The translations under genes were made by a program, and so were the position numbers. The notes below the pieces were generated by a model. That model did no database searches and had not been told where the DNA came from. It saw nothing but the letters and a program-made list of their open reading frames with translations. Shown here piece after piece: positions 47,481 through 60,245 of a stretch of DNA of 64,000 nt; the stretch's first letter is position 1, and each line of letters begins with the position of its first letter. The DNA is from Platerodrilus igneus (taxonomy: Eukaryota; Arthropoda; Insecta; Coleoptera; Lycidae), in assembly GCA_036346225.1 (NCBI GenBank), contig JARFIW010000942.1, positions 1,447,001-1,511,000 of the forward strand, read 5' to 3'.

Positions 47481-49835
47481 TTTGTTTAACTTGAAATTAT
47501 TCACTTACCTTCCTTTCTAATTTTGCCTGGCTAGCTCAACAGAACTGACAGAGTTTTTCAAAATAAAATCAAACACAGCAATATTACAAAGCATTTATAC
47601 AGTATTAAATATTTTCTCTCATACAAAAGCATTTAGAACATTTACAACATTGTTTCTTTCAAACATAAAATAATTTCTAAGAAGTTTTGATTACAAACAA
47701 AAATTGTTGCTTATCTTATTTTAAATTTACAGAATTAAACTTATTCTTTTGAGGATGGTTTACCTGGTTATGATTATTTCCAAGCTTGTAAGATTTGTTT
47801 TGGCCAGAAAAAATCCTTGACAGATAATCCATTAAATGGTCAGAGTATTTCGAACTCTGATCACAAATTCTCCTGGTAAAACACTTTACATAAAATTATT
47901 ATATGATTAACTCTTATTATTATACCTTACATTAAATATAAATCACTTAAAAATAAATCTAGAAGTGATACTTGCAGAATCCACAAAAACATCCTCGTAA
48001 TAAAATATCTTTTTGTTTAATTGACGTCAAATCAGCTTACAAGATTCTCCATATTAAAATTCTCATTTCAAACAGCAATTACCAAAGTACATTTCTGGTT
48101 AAATCATCCTCTCTATTATTTAATAAAATCTTTAAAAATAGCGTTATCTTGAAGAACTTTCCCTCTTGTAATTAATAATTCTCATTTTTCGTTGTAAGTT
48201 ACGTTTAAAACATTGCTTCTTTATTCTTTGCAACCTCGCCACTATTAAATTACAATATGCTTACTGCATACTCAAATACTATTTCTGCATAGCAGCCGCT
48301 TGCGACTTAAAATAACATTTTGCGCTCAAATCAAATTACTTAATGAACTTCTTGAAATCTATTGAATGAATGAATGTTTATTTAATAAACGCTTCTTTAT
48401 ATACAAATTTATGTTTCCAGAAGCTTACTAGAAAAATGTGGGACATTAAGAGTTGATTTCTCGGAAAACCAATTAGCATCTAAAATCACGACTATTTATT
48501 ATATAATTATCTGATTCCAGTTATCCGTGACGCTCTCTATATGTCCTTGTCTCACCTATACTATTATTGTGGCGTCGCATACTAATGCTAAAATCAAAAA
48601 TTATTTTTATCAGTTATTCCTGGGATTTTGCAGGTTTTTCAACGATCGGGATCGGGCCGCTTGTAGGAATAACATGTTTATTTATTAATGAGTTTATGTT
48701 CTAGAAAATTCTCTATTTAAAATGAATTGCTGTTATCCATGGGTAATTAATTTAAACTTTAATTGCTTTTTAATGCAAAAGCGGTTTTAAATACACGTTG
48801 ATTGTAGTTTCTTAAACTAAAAGCGTAAAGCTAATACTCTTTTATGCTATTTACAGCAAATCAAATGCATTTTTATCAAAAATGTATTGATAATTAATAA
48901 GTAAAATAAATGACTTTGTATTTATCTTAAAACGATCGATCTTTATGTTTGCATTTAATGCGTTTTACTGTATCTTATAATTAATTATTTTTACATATAC
49001 GACTTACACTACTTGCTATTTATTTACAATATGCTTATATCATACAAGGTGATTATTTATACACACGCAATTTGCGTTTTGTATGGCACTTTTACAGGGT
49101 GTAACCATGAATTTATGGATAATTCCATTTTTTCCGGATTGTATTATATGCTTATTTATGCTACCAACTGTCACCGGAACTCGGGTTGAGTGACTATAAT
49201 CATTCTTCCACTGGTAAGTGTTAAGCTAAAATTTTTTCTTTTTTGGTTTGGCTAATGATGGAATGAATGTTAAATAGATTTTAAAATTGTTGGTAACCCC
49301 AAAAATGTTATTTGGCGTTACAGTTTGCATCGTCTTCATAAAGTATCGGTTACAAATTACGTCACAGGGTCATGTAATTTATGATTATCTAAAAAAAGTC
49401 AAAATTTATCAGCTTCTAGTTTAATAAAATACCGACGTACTAACCATAATTGTAATATTTAGCTAAACCTACCACTAATTGAAAAATTATAGTAATCGGG
49501 AAGCAAAAAAATCAGCGTAATCATGTTATTTTGAAAGTATTACATTAATATGTCCATCCTCATGATATGGTTGGATGGGAGCATTTCAAATCAGCTTCAA
49601 AAATTGTATTGGTGCTTGTAATTTAAAAGAATCATAAAATACATGTCAGAGTTATCATTTTTATTTGGGCCCACCATTAATAGCAACAAATTATTTTATC
49701 ACGGTGGTTATTTAAATAAAAAAATTAGAACCAAAACGTCTCTGCATCCTGAAGCATATACACTTTTGTTAGTCTAATTATGGATCAAATTGATAATTTT
49801 ATTTTGTTTTTTGTACATTTTCGTCCGTTCCATTC
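47481..49835. other. No gene seen
   Basis: AT-rich sequence with no supported exon or repeat. The 67-codon ORF at 47,972 has no recognisable domain. Confidence 0.4.
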
Positions 49836-49839
49836 CTAA

Positions 49840-51106
49840 AAATAAAAATGAAAAACTTCTCGATGATCTAAAACAAAGACACTTTTGATAGTCGAAAGAT
49901 ATTTTTACTTTTGCATTTTTGACATGTATAGTTTATCCGATATTTAGTAATACGCCTGGAATAAAAAGAACATGAAGTAAAAGGAAAATCCAATTAAAAT
50001 ATTGGTAAAAGGACAAAGCGCCTAAATTGCAGTTTTAGTAAAAATGGCGGATAATTAACAAATGCAAATCGAAACGGATATGGATACTTTCTCGATTCCC
50101 ATATTAAATGTTCTAGAAAATTTCTATTTGTAACAACATCCATAATATAGATGGCGTTATCTGTCGTTTAAAATGTGAAAAAAGAACACCTTGAGCACTG
50201 AACCCCGAACGATGCGCATGTTATTCGGATTTGTTAGACCAGCGCCATTGTGCTTGACAAATTTGACAATTCTGTTTGTTGTATTTAATGTGTTATGAAG
50301 TATTATGCAAAGTTTGCAAATTACATGAAGAATTATAACTATTCAGTCGGGTCTGTTCATTTCCATCGAATAAATTTAATAATATTTCTTTAAAAATAGA
50401 TGTCTATATTAAAAAGTGGTATGTTCTTAAATTGCTAATCGATTTTAAAGCTTAAAAATGTATATTAGGTATTTTATGGCTGTTTGTTGTAAAAATTTCG
50501 AAAATAATTCTGTCTTCTCATATTTTGACAGTATAGCTTGGTTCGTTTCGATTGCTTTTGAGGCCTGTTTTTGACGTTTCTCGGATGAATTGTATAAATT
50601 TTGCACACAAATCATAGAAAAACCACCTCGCGCAGGGCGGACCTTCACCAAAATCAGATTAGTAGTAGAATCCCCAACGTTTTTACACATATCAGGTATT
50701 TTACTGAGACCCATGTGGAAGTTTGAAAACCTTTTAAATGTTCTCTCTTGAGCTCGTTAGTACGTTCTCTAACACTGCCTGCTGTGTCACACGTTGTGCT
50801 CGGCTCATTTGTTTGGGAAAATCGGCGCGAATGTTACTTTTTCAACACGTATATTATGACATCATGTCCAAAATCGATCTTTCTCAAAAAACCGCTATTT
50901 TTCTCCTGAAGTTTTCGCCTTCTAACAACGAAAATTTGCCAACTGGATATTGGACGTTATTCCCAACAGACTAATCCTGTTTGCGACCCTCCCGGATCGT
51001 CCTCGAAAGCAAATCTCGATTTGTCCCACCTCTGCCATCTCAACTCCAGAGTGTAAGTCGGAACGAGAACCGCCTGTCCAGATTTATAGTTATTTAAATC
51101 CCTTTA
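49840..51106 (-). mobile_element. Repeat unit C, third copy of the tRNA-boxed repeat
   Basis: It aligns in order with 32,230-33,640 of unit A: GCGGATAATTAACAAATGCA, a 'tagatggcgtta/ctgtcg' segment, a minus-strand tRNA-like segment (50,258-50,190; A-box-like TGGCGCTGGT, B box worn), GAAGAATTATAACTATTCAG, and finally AGATTTATAGTTATTTAAAT. The minisatellite start of units A and B is absent. The 78-codon ORFs inside are not conserved between copies. Confidence 0.65.
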
Positions 51107-51109
51107 TAG

Positions 51110-51245
51110 AATTAAAAATTCTTGAAATGTCATGTTTAATGAACATTAATATGCAGGATATATCTGTATTTATTTTGTCCATTTAAGATTAATTTCCTCC
51201 TTTTCATTTGGTTTCTATCTAACGTAATGCAAACACGTGTCGAAT
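51110..51245. repeat. Dispersed repeat shared with 30.2 kb
   Basis: This partner of 30,155-30,310 directly follows unit C. Shared pieces include TCATGTTTAATGAA, GATTAATTTCCTCCTTTTCA and TTCTATCTAACGTAATGC. Confidence 0.5.
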
Positions 51246-53820
51246 TGTTAGTTGAATTCTAAATAAAAATCAGTTAGATAAATTTTCATAATAGGCAAGC
51301 AAATTTTCATTGTGTTTCTATAATTTTGAAAAATTTGGAAACAGGATTCTCCTTCTTTCAAGTTTTGTTTAAATAGAAAAAGTTTTACAATAAAAATCCA
51401 TTATGCTTTCAGATTATTAAATTTAATGAATTTACTCATGACTACAAGTTTGTTCATTATATTTGACAAATATGTCAGTTAAATAAGCTGTCGCTTTTGG
51501 AATGAATTAAATTTTCCTAAATTGCTGTTTGCTTTTACCTTTTTTGTTTATAATTTCACACACGCTTTCTGACGTCTATGCACTTTCAAAATAATTTAAA
51601 TTTGGCACAGACCCACGATCGTTCTAAAGACCCCAAGTAGCAGAATTTTAACAAGCGATATAGAAAATTACCAGAAAGTTTGTTTTATTAATTTTATATG
51701 TATTATTAAAAATGCTCTCGTAGGTTGTGATTTTGGTTGATGATAACATTAAAAAGAGTTCACTTGCAGTACTGTACTAGATTTAGACGATGTTCTGTGT
51801 ATGAACGTTCCAGGGTGGTGTAATATTTTTGAATACTGGATCAGATTCTCACATATGGAAGTGTCAGTACATCAAGTTACAGTTAAACATTTTTGTTTTA
51901 ATAAGGAGGTTTCAAACACTTAACAAAATTTAAATTATTTATGCGTAAGGCATAGTTTGTTTACTTATGAACGAGTGTTAACTCTGTTATTGTGCATTAT
52001 AATTTTCTAGTCTATTATGCAGTAAATTGTGATCACTTTGCATGAAGTAATTATTTAGTGTTAGACATATTTCAGTCTCGTTTTTGTAAAGTTGTAGCCA
52101 TATTTGTATTTTGATTGAACGTAAATAAGTATATCTTATTCAAAACATCACTTGTTGTGCTTAAGTCATCAATGCTTCCCAAACCATCAGTGCCAGAAAA
52201 TTTTTGAATCAAGTTTACATGTATGACTGCAATATTTGAGACTGCCAATAGTTGTTCTAAAAAGTATTGTTACGCAATAAATCAAAATACACGTAAAATA
52301 GTTGTAATTTGTATTGTGCATTAGTAATTAGATGTAATATGTATATTAAAACTGTGATGGCTGTCATTCCGTTGATATATATTATTTGACATTGTCCGTT
52401 AGCAGTGCATTTCCTGCCACTCTGACTGTCCATCTCTGTTGTCCAAGTTGGCGATGTGGTTGTGATTGTACATATGATTTTTTGATGACGACCTGGCCTG
52501 ACCTTGATTCATTATATTTATACTGTACCATGTATCTATATAATTACATATATTATATATATTAATACGTTAGAATATGCTTAATCACATCTGTCCTTTT
52601 TTTGCTTATTTTTTTGAAAAATGCAATTATATTAAATCCAAAAAAAAAGATATTAATGTCATTAGTCCGGGGTTGTGTAATTTCAATACGTACAGTGTCA
52701 GTCCGGTTAAATTTGTTAATTATATGAAATTAAAATGGTCCATTGGTTGTTTGATATATTAAAACAAGTAACTCCAGTGACCGTACGTGTACACTTAAAA
52801 CTTACTGAAAGGTTGCAATATTTGTATATTGTACTTTCAAACTTTGCCACTTTATAGTCAGAGGTTGGTTTCGTTTTTGTGCCAATTGTTGTTTGTGCTT
52901 GCCAACCTTAATTATAATAAAAAGTGATCCTACGTGGGATGCCTGAAAAGCAATTTGTTGTATATATATTGTATGTAAAATTTGGTTGTGACTCACGTAG
53001 GATCCTTGCCAGGCTCATTTTAATATCGAAGTGGCTATGGTTTAAAATTCATTATATTTTATGTAAACGATTATGCAATATATCTGAGCATCTGAAGTTT
53101 AAACTTTTTGTAGTTTCTTTTATTCTGCCGATTACCTTTATATTTTAATTTATCTCCAAATTCCTATTGCTAAAAATGTATTTAAGAGAAATGATAAGTA
53201 AACGTTTTGTTGACATATTAATAATTGGATATTGCTACTAAAAGTTTTTGGTCGAAACTGCAATAAATGTTTTTGAATTAGTCTCGAATCAGTGCTGTGC
53301 TGTAATATCACATATAAAAACATAGTTTCTGTTCACAATGCCATTTTACATAGTGATTTTGGCTATATCGTATAGTCCATTCTACGAACCAGTGTAGTAG
53401 TCACAGACAGTAATTTTTGTTGGCAAATGTAATCGATAATTATGTACATGTAATATTTAGGAGAAAAATGCTATGGGTTAGCATCACTTTGCACTGTTGA
53501 CATTGGAAAAATTCAGCACACATAAAGTGCTGCGGTGCTATAGTGAAGCACTATGCTGTAGCACTGAGCATCCGTTGGACGGTATGATGAAATGTCACGA
53601 CAGTTGATATTTAAAAACTGTTTTGTCTTAGGTGTGGCCGAAAATTTATTCTTATTTGACGATGACGATATTAATATAGTAGGATTTAATAATATATTTT
53701 TACACATAATATCAATCATAAACAACAATACACTCTAACGCTAAACCTGCAAAACATATGACAGCTAATCTATAAAAATACGTTTTGTTTACATGCTTTA
53801 TTAAAGTGGCTTTATACAGC
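51246..53820. other. No gene seen
   Basis: AT-rich sequence. An inverted pair GATCCTACGTG / CACGTAGGATC lies at about 52,926-52,937 and 52,992-53,003. It might mark a very small element, but no target duplication is visible. Confidence 0.4.
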
Positions 53821-54137
53821 GGAATATTTATATTACACCCAAGGTCCCGGGTTTGAATCCTGACACGGTCCGCTTGAAAAATGTTAGGCGAGCATTTTTA
53901 ACAAAAATACTCCCTCCTTTGGATGAGAGGTAAAATGTGTGAGTGTTGTCATGCACGTTTAAGATTTCCACCTTGCTTGGAACAGCAAGGGTTCGGCGAA
54001 ATTCCAAATTTTCCAGGTAAAAAGAAACTCGACTCTTGGCCAATGTAGTACCTTCGGGTGGAGCATTGGAAAATCACATGTAAGGAATATTTATATTACG
54101 CCCGTTTGAATTCCGACACGGTCCGCTTGAAAAATGT
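53821..54137 (+). mobile_element. Tandem SINE (family 1), 5'-truncated
   Basis: It begins GGAATATTTATATTAC, then a worn B box GGTTTGAATCC (53,850-53,860) without an A box, and then the SINE body to CCAATGTAGTACCTTCGGG and GGAGCATTGG (about 54,040-54,070). At 54,083 GGAATATTTATATTAC recurs and is followed by a second, very short SINE start that breaks off into LINE sequence at about 54,137. Two copies are therefore joined tail-to-head. Confidence 0.75.
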
Positions 54138-55204
54138 TCATCATTAGGTCTTCAGTTCTGGAACTGGTTAGACGCGTTTCATCATTGTTTCCTATTCTGA
54201 ACTAACCTACAGATTTTCCTGAAATTTGCACAGTCTGCATCTATAACTATCTGATCTAGGTCTACATCTACCTCTTTTTTCCTATCTCTGCTTGTAATAT
54301 ATCCCATACTACTCCCCAAAAATACCTTAGAACGTATTCTGCCCTTCTATTTCTCTTATCTTTTTACCCAGATATCCTTGTTCCCCTACTATTTCTATAA
54401 CCTATTTGTTATTATCTTTGTTTGTCCATGGTATCGTCCTCATACATATGAAGCACAGCATTTCAAAAGGCTGCTACCGTTTTTCTGTCTGCGTTTCAGA
54501 CTGCCCGTATTTCATAGGCATACTGTGCTGTGCTCCACACATATGCTTTCAACAATTTTCTTCTTGTTCTATGTTTGTTGTCTTTTCTCATAGGCGCTGT
54601 TCTTTCTTGTTAGATGCAGTTCGGTCACCTTCTATTGTTTTACAATTATATACCCTATTTCTCTGACCTTCAGTGGTTGTGAAGGGAGGTAAGCAGCCTG
54701 TGGCTGCCAAGTTCTCCCAACACTTAACCATTTACCGATTTAATATATTTTCCAATATATCTTTTTGCACAGTCCTCATTAGTTGCAGATATTTCGCAAC
54801 CAACAACTAGTTGTTTATACTAATCATCAGATTTATCTGCGCTTATTTTTTCGTCATTAAGTTTTCCGTTTCAAAACTGGTTGGACACGTACCTGCACTT
54901 ATTTATACTCTGAGCAAGCCTACATAGTTCCCTGAAATTCTCACACAGCATGTGTATACAGCTCGTTCCCCTTCTATTGTTTTCTAATTTTATGTCCCAG
55001 TTCACTGAGATTCAGTGAAGGGGATTAAGCAACCTGTGGCTACCAAGATCTCCCAACACTTAGACATTTGCCGAAGTAATGGTTTTCCAATAAATCCTTT
55101 CACACACTTAACATTATTTGAGAATATTGCCCAACCAATTCTTGTAGTTATAATACTCATCATGTTTAAGCACAGTTATTTTTTCGTCATTAGTTTATCC
55201 ATCT
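54138..55204 (-). mobile_element. 3' duplicated part and tail modules of composite LINE, copy 3
   Basis: On the minus strand, downstream of the RT region, come two tail modules (about 55,204-54,940 and 54,940-54,610), then a second copy of the LINE 3' coding end (about 54,600-54,138). The order is the same as in the two clusters at the left of the window. No ORF is intact. Confidence 0.75.
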
Positions 55205-57190
55205 TGGGATTGGTTGGATGCGTACCTCCATTGATTTCTATTCTGGGCTAGCCTACACATCTCCCTGAAACCCCTACAGCCTACATCTTTTACTATCTGT
55301 GGCAGCAGTCTAACCTAGGTGTGCCTCTTCTTCTCTTTTTTCCTATCTCTGCTTCTAATATATTCCACACTATTCCCTCATGCCGTAGTATGTGGCATAT
55401 CATCCTATCTCGCCTCTTTTTTACCGTTTTCCACATATTTCTTTCTTCCCCTACCATTTTTAGTACCTCTTCGTTCTTAACTTTGTCTGTGCATGATATC
55501 TTCATCGTACGCCTGTAGCGCCACATTTCAAAGGCTTCTACCTTTTCCCTGCCCGCTTCTCCTTCCAGGCTTCACAGCCGTACAGTGCTGTGCTCAACAT
55601 ATAATGTTTTAAGCAATCCTTTCCGTGTTTCTATGTTTGTTGTCATTGAACACAGTAGTTGCTTTTTCTTGTTAAATGTAGCACGGCCTTGTGCTAATCT
55701 TTGTTTTATATCTTTTGTGCTTTTCCCATCTTGCGTTATTTGGCTTCCTAGGTAGCAGAAATCCTTAACTTCTTGTAAGTTTGTGTTACATACTTCTATT
55801 CTTGTTTTTGATTTATTTTCCCCATCTTTGCATACTAGAACTTTAGTTTTATTTCTGTTAATTTTCATACCGTATCTCTCTGTTAGAACCGTTTCCATTT
55901 CATTAAGAGCAGCTTCTAACTCTTCCTTGCTAGACGCTAATATCGCTATATCATCTGCAAATCTAAGCATATCAATTTTTGTCCCTGTATAGTAATTCCA
56001 AATGTCTTCCTGCATTTGACAGTATTCATTGCCTCTTCTATGTACAAGTTAAAAATCAATGGGGATAGGGCACATCCCTGTCTCACCCCTTTCCTAATGT
56101 TTACTTCTCTACGTTCCTGCTCTAATTCTATTACTGCTGTTTGCTCTTTGTATAAGCTATGTACTATTCGTCTATCCCTATAACTCATTCCAATCTTTTT
56201 GAGTATTTCAAACATTTTTTTCCATTTTACATTGTCGAATGCTTTTTCCAGATCTACAAACCCTATATACACGCTTTCCCCTTTTTCTATTGTTTTCTCC
56301 ATTATCACTCTCAGAGCTAAAATAGCCTCCCGTGTTCCCCTGTTTCGCCTAAACCCAAATTGGTGTTCTCCTAGTATTTCTTCCGCCCGTTTTTCTATTC
56401 GTCTTTGCACAATTGTAGTTAATATTTTTGACACGTGTGCTGTCAAACTTATTGTTCGAAAATTTTCACATCTATCCGTGCCTTTCTTTTTTGGTATAGT
56501 TACTATAATGTTACGTTTGAAATCTTTGGGTATCTCGCCTATCTCGTACATATAGCTTACAAGTTGGACGAGACGTTCTGCTACTGCTTGTCCAGCGGCT
56601 TTTAGAGTTTCTGCTTGCACCTTATCTGTACCCGGCGCCTTACCATTTTTCAGACTCTTTAATGCTAATTCAAACTCATCGCTAAGTATAGGATATCCCA
56701 AGTCATCATTTACAATGTCTGATTCCTGTTCTAATGCAGTTAGTTCCTCTCCTGCATATAAAATCCCTATATATTCTTGCCATCTACCCACTTTCTCTAC
56801 GTTTTCTATGATGACGTTTTCTTGAGCGTCCCTTATATTTTTGCTATACGGTTTTATATCCCTAAAATTCATTCTAATTAATTTGTATGCTTCGTCTGCC
56901 TTTCCTATTTCCATCTTCTTTTGTACCTCTTTGCACTTCATCAATCCATTGTTCTTTAGCTTTCCTGCAATTTTGAATAATTTCCCATTTTATGGCTTTG
57001 TATCTCTGTTTTCCTGTTTCGTCTGATTTATTTTTGTATTTTCGTCTTCAATTAAATTCAGGATATCCTTTGTTATTCATGGTTTCTTATTCTCTTTTTG
57101 TGTATACCCCAGAATATCTCTGGCCGCCATGTCTAGGCTGGATCTAATGTTATTCCATTCTGTTTCTACTTCCTTAGTATCAGATATTTA
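55205..57190 (-). pseudogene. Non-LTR retrotransposon reverse transcriptase, broken
   Basis: This is the longest copy of the LINE. A 332-codon ORF (56,944-55,946) has the RT fingers and palm: IPKKKGTDRCENFRTISL, HQFGFRRNRGTREAI, VDLEKAFDNVKW (first catalytic Asp) and GVRQGCALSPLIFNLYIE. After a frameshift near 56,000 the next ORF (56,015-55,572) continues with MLRFADDIAIL, whose F-A-D-D is the catalytic pair, then KINRNKTKVLVC and FCYLGSQITQDGKS. Another frame change near 55,575 leads to a third ORF (55,526-55,293) with ICHILRHEGIVWNILEAEIG. Upstream of 56,944 the coding frame can still be followed, with a frame change, to about 57,190 (SDTKEVETEWNNIRSSLDMA), where it stops abruptly at LTR-like sequence. 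The endonuclease is not in the window. I do not assign a clade. Confidence 0.9.
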
Positions 57191-57804
57191 TTATACTCCC
57201 GTAAACGAGGTACGCGAGACACAAAAGACAGTTGGTAACGATATTACCTAATGTGGAAATTAACGCGCCAATTGTCACTGACATCACACAATATGCAAAT
57301 TATTACAATACGTTTTTCAATTAATTAAATGATATAAAAACCCCCGCGGGGTACTTACGTGAATAGGCAAAGCTCCCTTCGGAATTACTTCCTGATGGCG
57401 GCTCATGGCTTCCTTCAGGATTATTTCATGATGGTTCTCGGGTCGTGGATCTTGAGGCAGGTTGTATCCAAATTCGCGATCTTCTTCTTATGTAGCGGGA
57501 ACGATAAGGAACGGGTTGGAGGAACGATAATCAAAAAAAGGCAAAAGGGAATCTACATATTAAAAGATACGATAAGACACAACCACTCTTGTTCGCGTTT
57601 CAAAGGCAAGACCCTCAGTGTCTTCCAGAAAATCACCCCTTTTTTCCCGCCACACGCGTCGGCGCGTAGTCTCGCGCAACGCACTTCTGAAGTGACGAAA
57701 ATACGCGCAACAAGTCTTTTAAATTTATGGCGCGAAATTCCCGCACTTATTTATTTTAACACTTATTTTAAAAATATCTAGTGCCAAAATGTTTGGCACG
57801 TAAC
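57191..57804 (-). repeat. Candidate 3' LTR of the gypsy-type element
   Basis: About 610 bp, less AT-rich, between the interrupted LINE and the gypsy interior. On the minus strand it starts TGTTACGTGCCAAACATTTT with a hairpin GTGCCAAA-cat-TTTGGCAC, and ends near AATAAA at the LINE junction. It has an initiator-like TCAGT and TATATA sequences. A TG start is present, but no clear CA end and no polypurine tract upstream can be seen. The partner LTR lies outside the window, so the call cannot be confirmed here. The 140-codon plus ORF across it (57,359-57,781) has no recognisable domain. Confidence 0.4.
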
Positions 57805-58480
57805 AATCGCGACAAAGCCATAAAAGAAAAAACTTAAAAAAGAAAAAGACTGTTAGCACAGTGACATCTTAAAATCTAAATCCTAACTACCCAACATAAA
57901 TCCTAACTTAAATCCTACAAAATGTTTATTTGAGGCGCCACCTGGTTTTTTTGACCGATAACACGTCTTCCGGATTACCAGGAAACTGAAAAGTGCACAC
58001 ATGAGTCTTCAATATGGCGCAGTTATAATCGACAGCACAAATTTGTCGGGGAGCATGAAACACTACTTAAACTAAAACAAATGCTACAGGTCGCCTAACC
58101 TATATACTAAACTAAAACTAACATTAGAGTTTCCTACATGCAAACGCACATGAGCGTGGCATCTAACTGCATCTTTGTTGGCAAAAAAGTGCCCAAATTT
58201 AAAAATGTTCAAAAGAGTGAGTTACTCTACACTCTAGCAAATTTTTAGTTACTGGTACTGTGGTTTAATAAACAATACACATCAAAACTTGTCCATGACA
58301 TGCTTGTGAATCAACAAATTTACCAAAGCATCACCTTACTAAATCCTTACATTGCTAACCTAACAAATTACATTTCTATCATCAGGTTAGCTTTTTTCAC
58401 TTAATATTCAAGAAAAATAATTCCCACGTCTGGTCATAAATACCAAACGTTAGGAAGATAAAAAGATAAAACAAGATCTC

Positions 58481-58650
58481 AAGTTATTATCAAAGATAAT
58501 AGGTAAGATAACGCGATATTAAACTAAAGTTATTACTAATGGTAATCGGTAAGACAACGATATTAAACTAAGGTTATTATCCAAGATAATAAAATAAGAT
58601 AAAGATATTAACTTAAGTTATTATCAAAGATAATAGATAAGATAACGATA
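58481..58650. repeat. ~44-bp tandem repeat, about four units
   Basis: Units such as AAGTTATTATCAAAGATAAT followed by AGGTAAGATAACGCGATATT start near 58,481, 58,526, 58,570 and 58,615. Each contains the near-palindrome TTATTATC..GATAATAA. Confidence 0.8.
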
Positions 58651-58654
58651 GAGT

Positions 58655-58817
58655 GGCTCCGTGGAGCCGTTAAATGGGAATTTTTTGTACCCCCTAAAAA
58701 GGGCAACCTGTGAAGCAGGCCCGTTTGCAATAAGCGATACGAGGGACCGGCAAAGGCATTTGGGTGCATCCCTGCACCCGGCTTTAATTGATATCGGTGA
58801 TATGATCACCCGATATC
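58655..58817. other. Cluster of consecutive hairpins
   Basis: Four inverted repeats follow within 163 bp: GGCTCC-gt-GGAGCC (58,655-58,668); GGG(caa)CCTG-tgaag-CAGGCCC (58,701-58,722); GGGTGCA-tccc-TGCACCC (58,762-58,779); and GATATCGGTGAT-atg-ATCACCCGATATC (58,790-58,817). They directly follow the 44-bp array. Such density suggests a structured RNA or a protein-binding region of the element. No known ribozyme core was seen on either strand. Confidence 0.55.
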
Positions 58818-60245
58818 CACACGATATTTCTACATACACTCACACATGCACACACTCATACATACCTTCACTGTTAGCGCCCATATGCGCTCACAGCGGC
58901 ACCGCATGACCTCACGAAAGATTCCCAGAGACGTGGTCCGTGTGTCTGTGAAAACCCTCCGCGCAACCACACGGTGACTGACGGAAATGAAAAGGCAGAT
59001 AAATAGGAACGCTAGAAAGAGGGAGGTAGGTATTTGGAATGCATAAGAGGCACTTCCAGGTAGAAAAAAATAGAGGAAGGGCTCACATTGAGCTAAAGAG
59101 ACAGAAAAGGTGGATAGCAAAGCACTACTCAACCACCCAATGTAGTCAGTAGCCCGGAGTGAGGGAAAAATCTTTCTTATGTGGTAGACGGGTGTTCCGG
59201 GACGAGAACAGGTCCACCGAAGGAAAGATAAGGCAGAAACGGAGACAGTAGGATACGAAAAAGTAGAGTTTTTGGACAAGCGTCCGAGAGAAGGTAGCGA
59301 ATTGTCCCTATTAAAACACAGATCGGTCTGAAGGACCACCTACGATATTGATCCGACGAGTTAAGGTATATCATAAGTTAACAAAATTTATTAGACTCCT
59401 AAGAGAACTAGTACAATCATTTTCCTAGCGAGTGCATCCACTACGATAAGAAAATCAGACAAAAGTTGACACAACTTAAAAATATCACTACCGATACATT
59501 CACACAAAACAAACTGTTTCAAGGTAATTTTTAAAACGGTAACACTCTAAACACACAAGGATGCCTAATTATAAGCAATTAAATACAGACACACTGTCCC
59601 AATATGCTAAAACAACCGAGAATTTAATAAGATATCCATAAGAAGCGATAGCGCCTCACCACGAAGTTCAATAAAAAACAATGAAAAAAAAAGTTTATAA
59701 GTTATGGTGATTTAATAGGAAAAGAAACAAATAATGGTATAGTATAATGTGGGCGACTGTAATAATTCAGAGGAAAAACACATGGAATAGAAAATCCTAG
59801 TTTTTTGCAACTGCGAATATGAACTATTTAACAATGGTATAGGCCGCGTCTCCTATGTGAGCCTAAAGAAGAAAGCATCCCCTCTTACATCAGCTCAAAC
59901 CAATCATAAAAATTCAATGAGTTATTACAACCAAACTTACGACAATTACCATACAATTAAACGATGTAAGAAAAATACTAAAAACCAAATACTCTATTGT
60001 AGGAAAAGTTCGAGGATTAATTAAATCAAGCGACAGAGTTATACTGGGGAATCTAGAGAATAAAACGATATATAAGTAATGGTAAGTTTAAGGAAAAGTC
60101 AACCAGAAGCAAAAAGGTTTAAGGTAAATAAGTTAAACGTATAAGAGGTAGGCGCATAAGAGAAGGAATACGTAATTAAAGATACTAATTGATGGTGAGA
60201 ACAAAAAATATTAGGTAAATCGTTAGGGGAATGGAACGTGAAAAT

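Larger units (their letters stand above)
57805..60245 (-). other. Non-coding 3' region of the gypsy-type element, no env recognised
   Basis: About 2.4 kb separates the pol stop from the candidate LTR. It holds a 44-bp tandem array, a hairpin cluster and a GC-richer stretch (58,830-59,340) that is open for 169 codons on the minus strand. That ORF is rich in Ser, Phe and Cys, has one hydrophobic segment (LFLAFLFICLFISVS) and no envelope or other domain I can recognise. Whether the whole stretch belongs to the gypsy element or includes another insertion is not settled. Confidence 0.4.

Noticed and set aside
52924..53010. Tiny DNA transposon bounded by GATCCTACGTG inverted repeats
   Set aside because: Arms of 11 bp about 60 bp apart, with no target duplication and no second copy in the window, can occur by chance.
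57359..57781. 140-codon plus ORF as a gene
   Set aside because: It overlaps the candidate LTR, has no recognisable domain, and ends in the hairpin near the LTR boundary.
57935..57960. GGCGCC-containing sequence as a retroviral primer-binding site
   Set aside because: On the minus strand TGGCGCC occurs, but it lies between pol and the 3' end of the element, not downstream of a 5' LTR.
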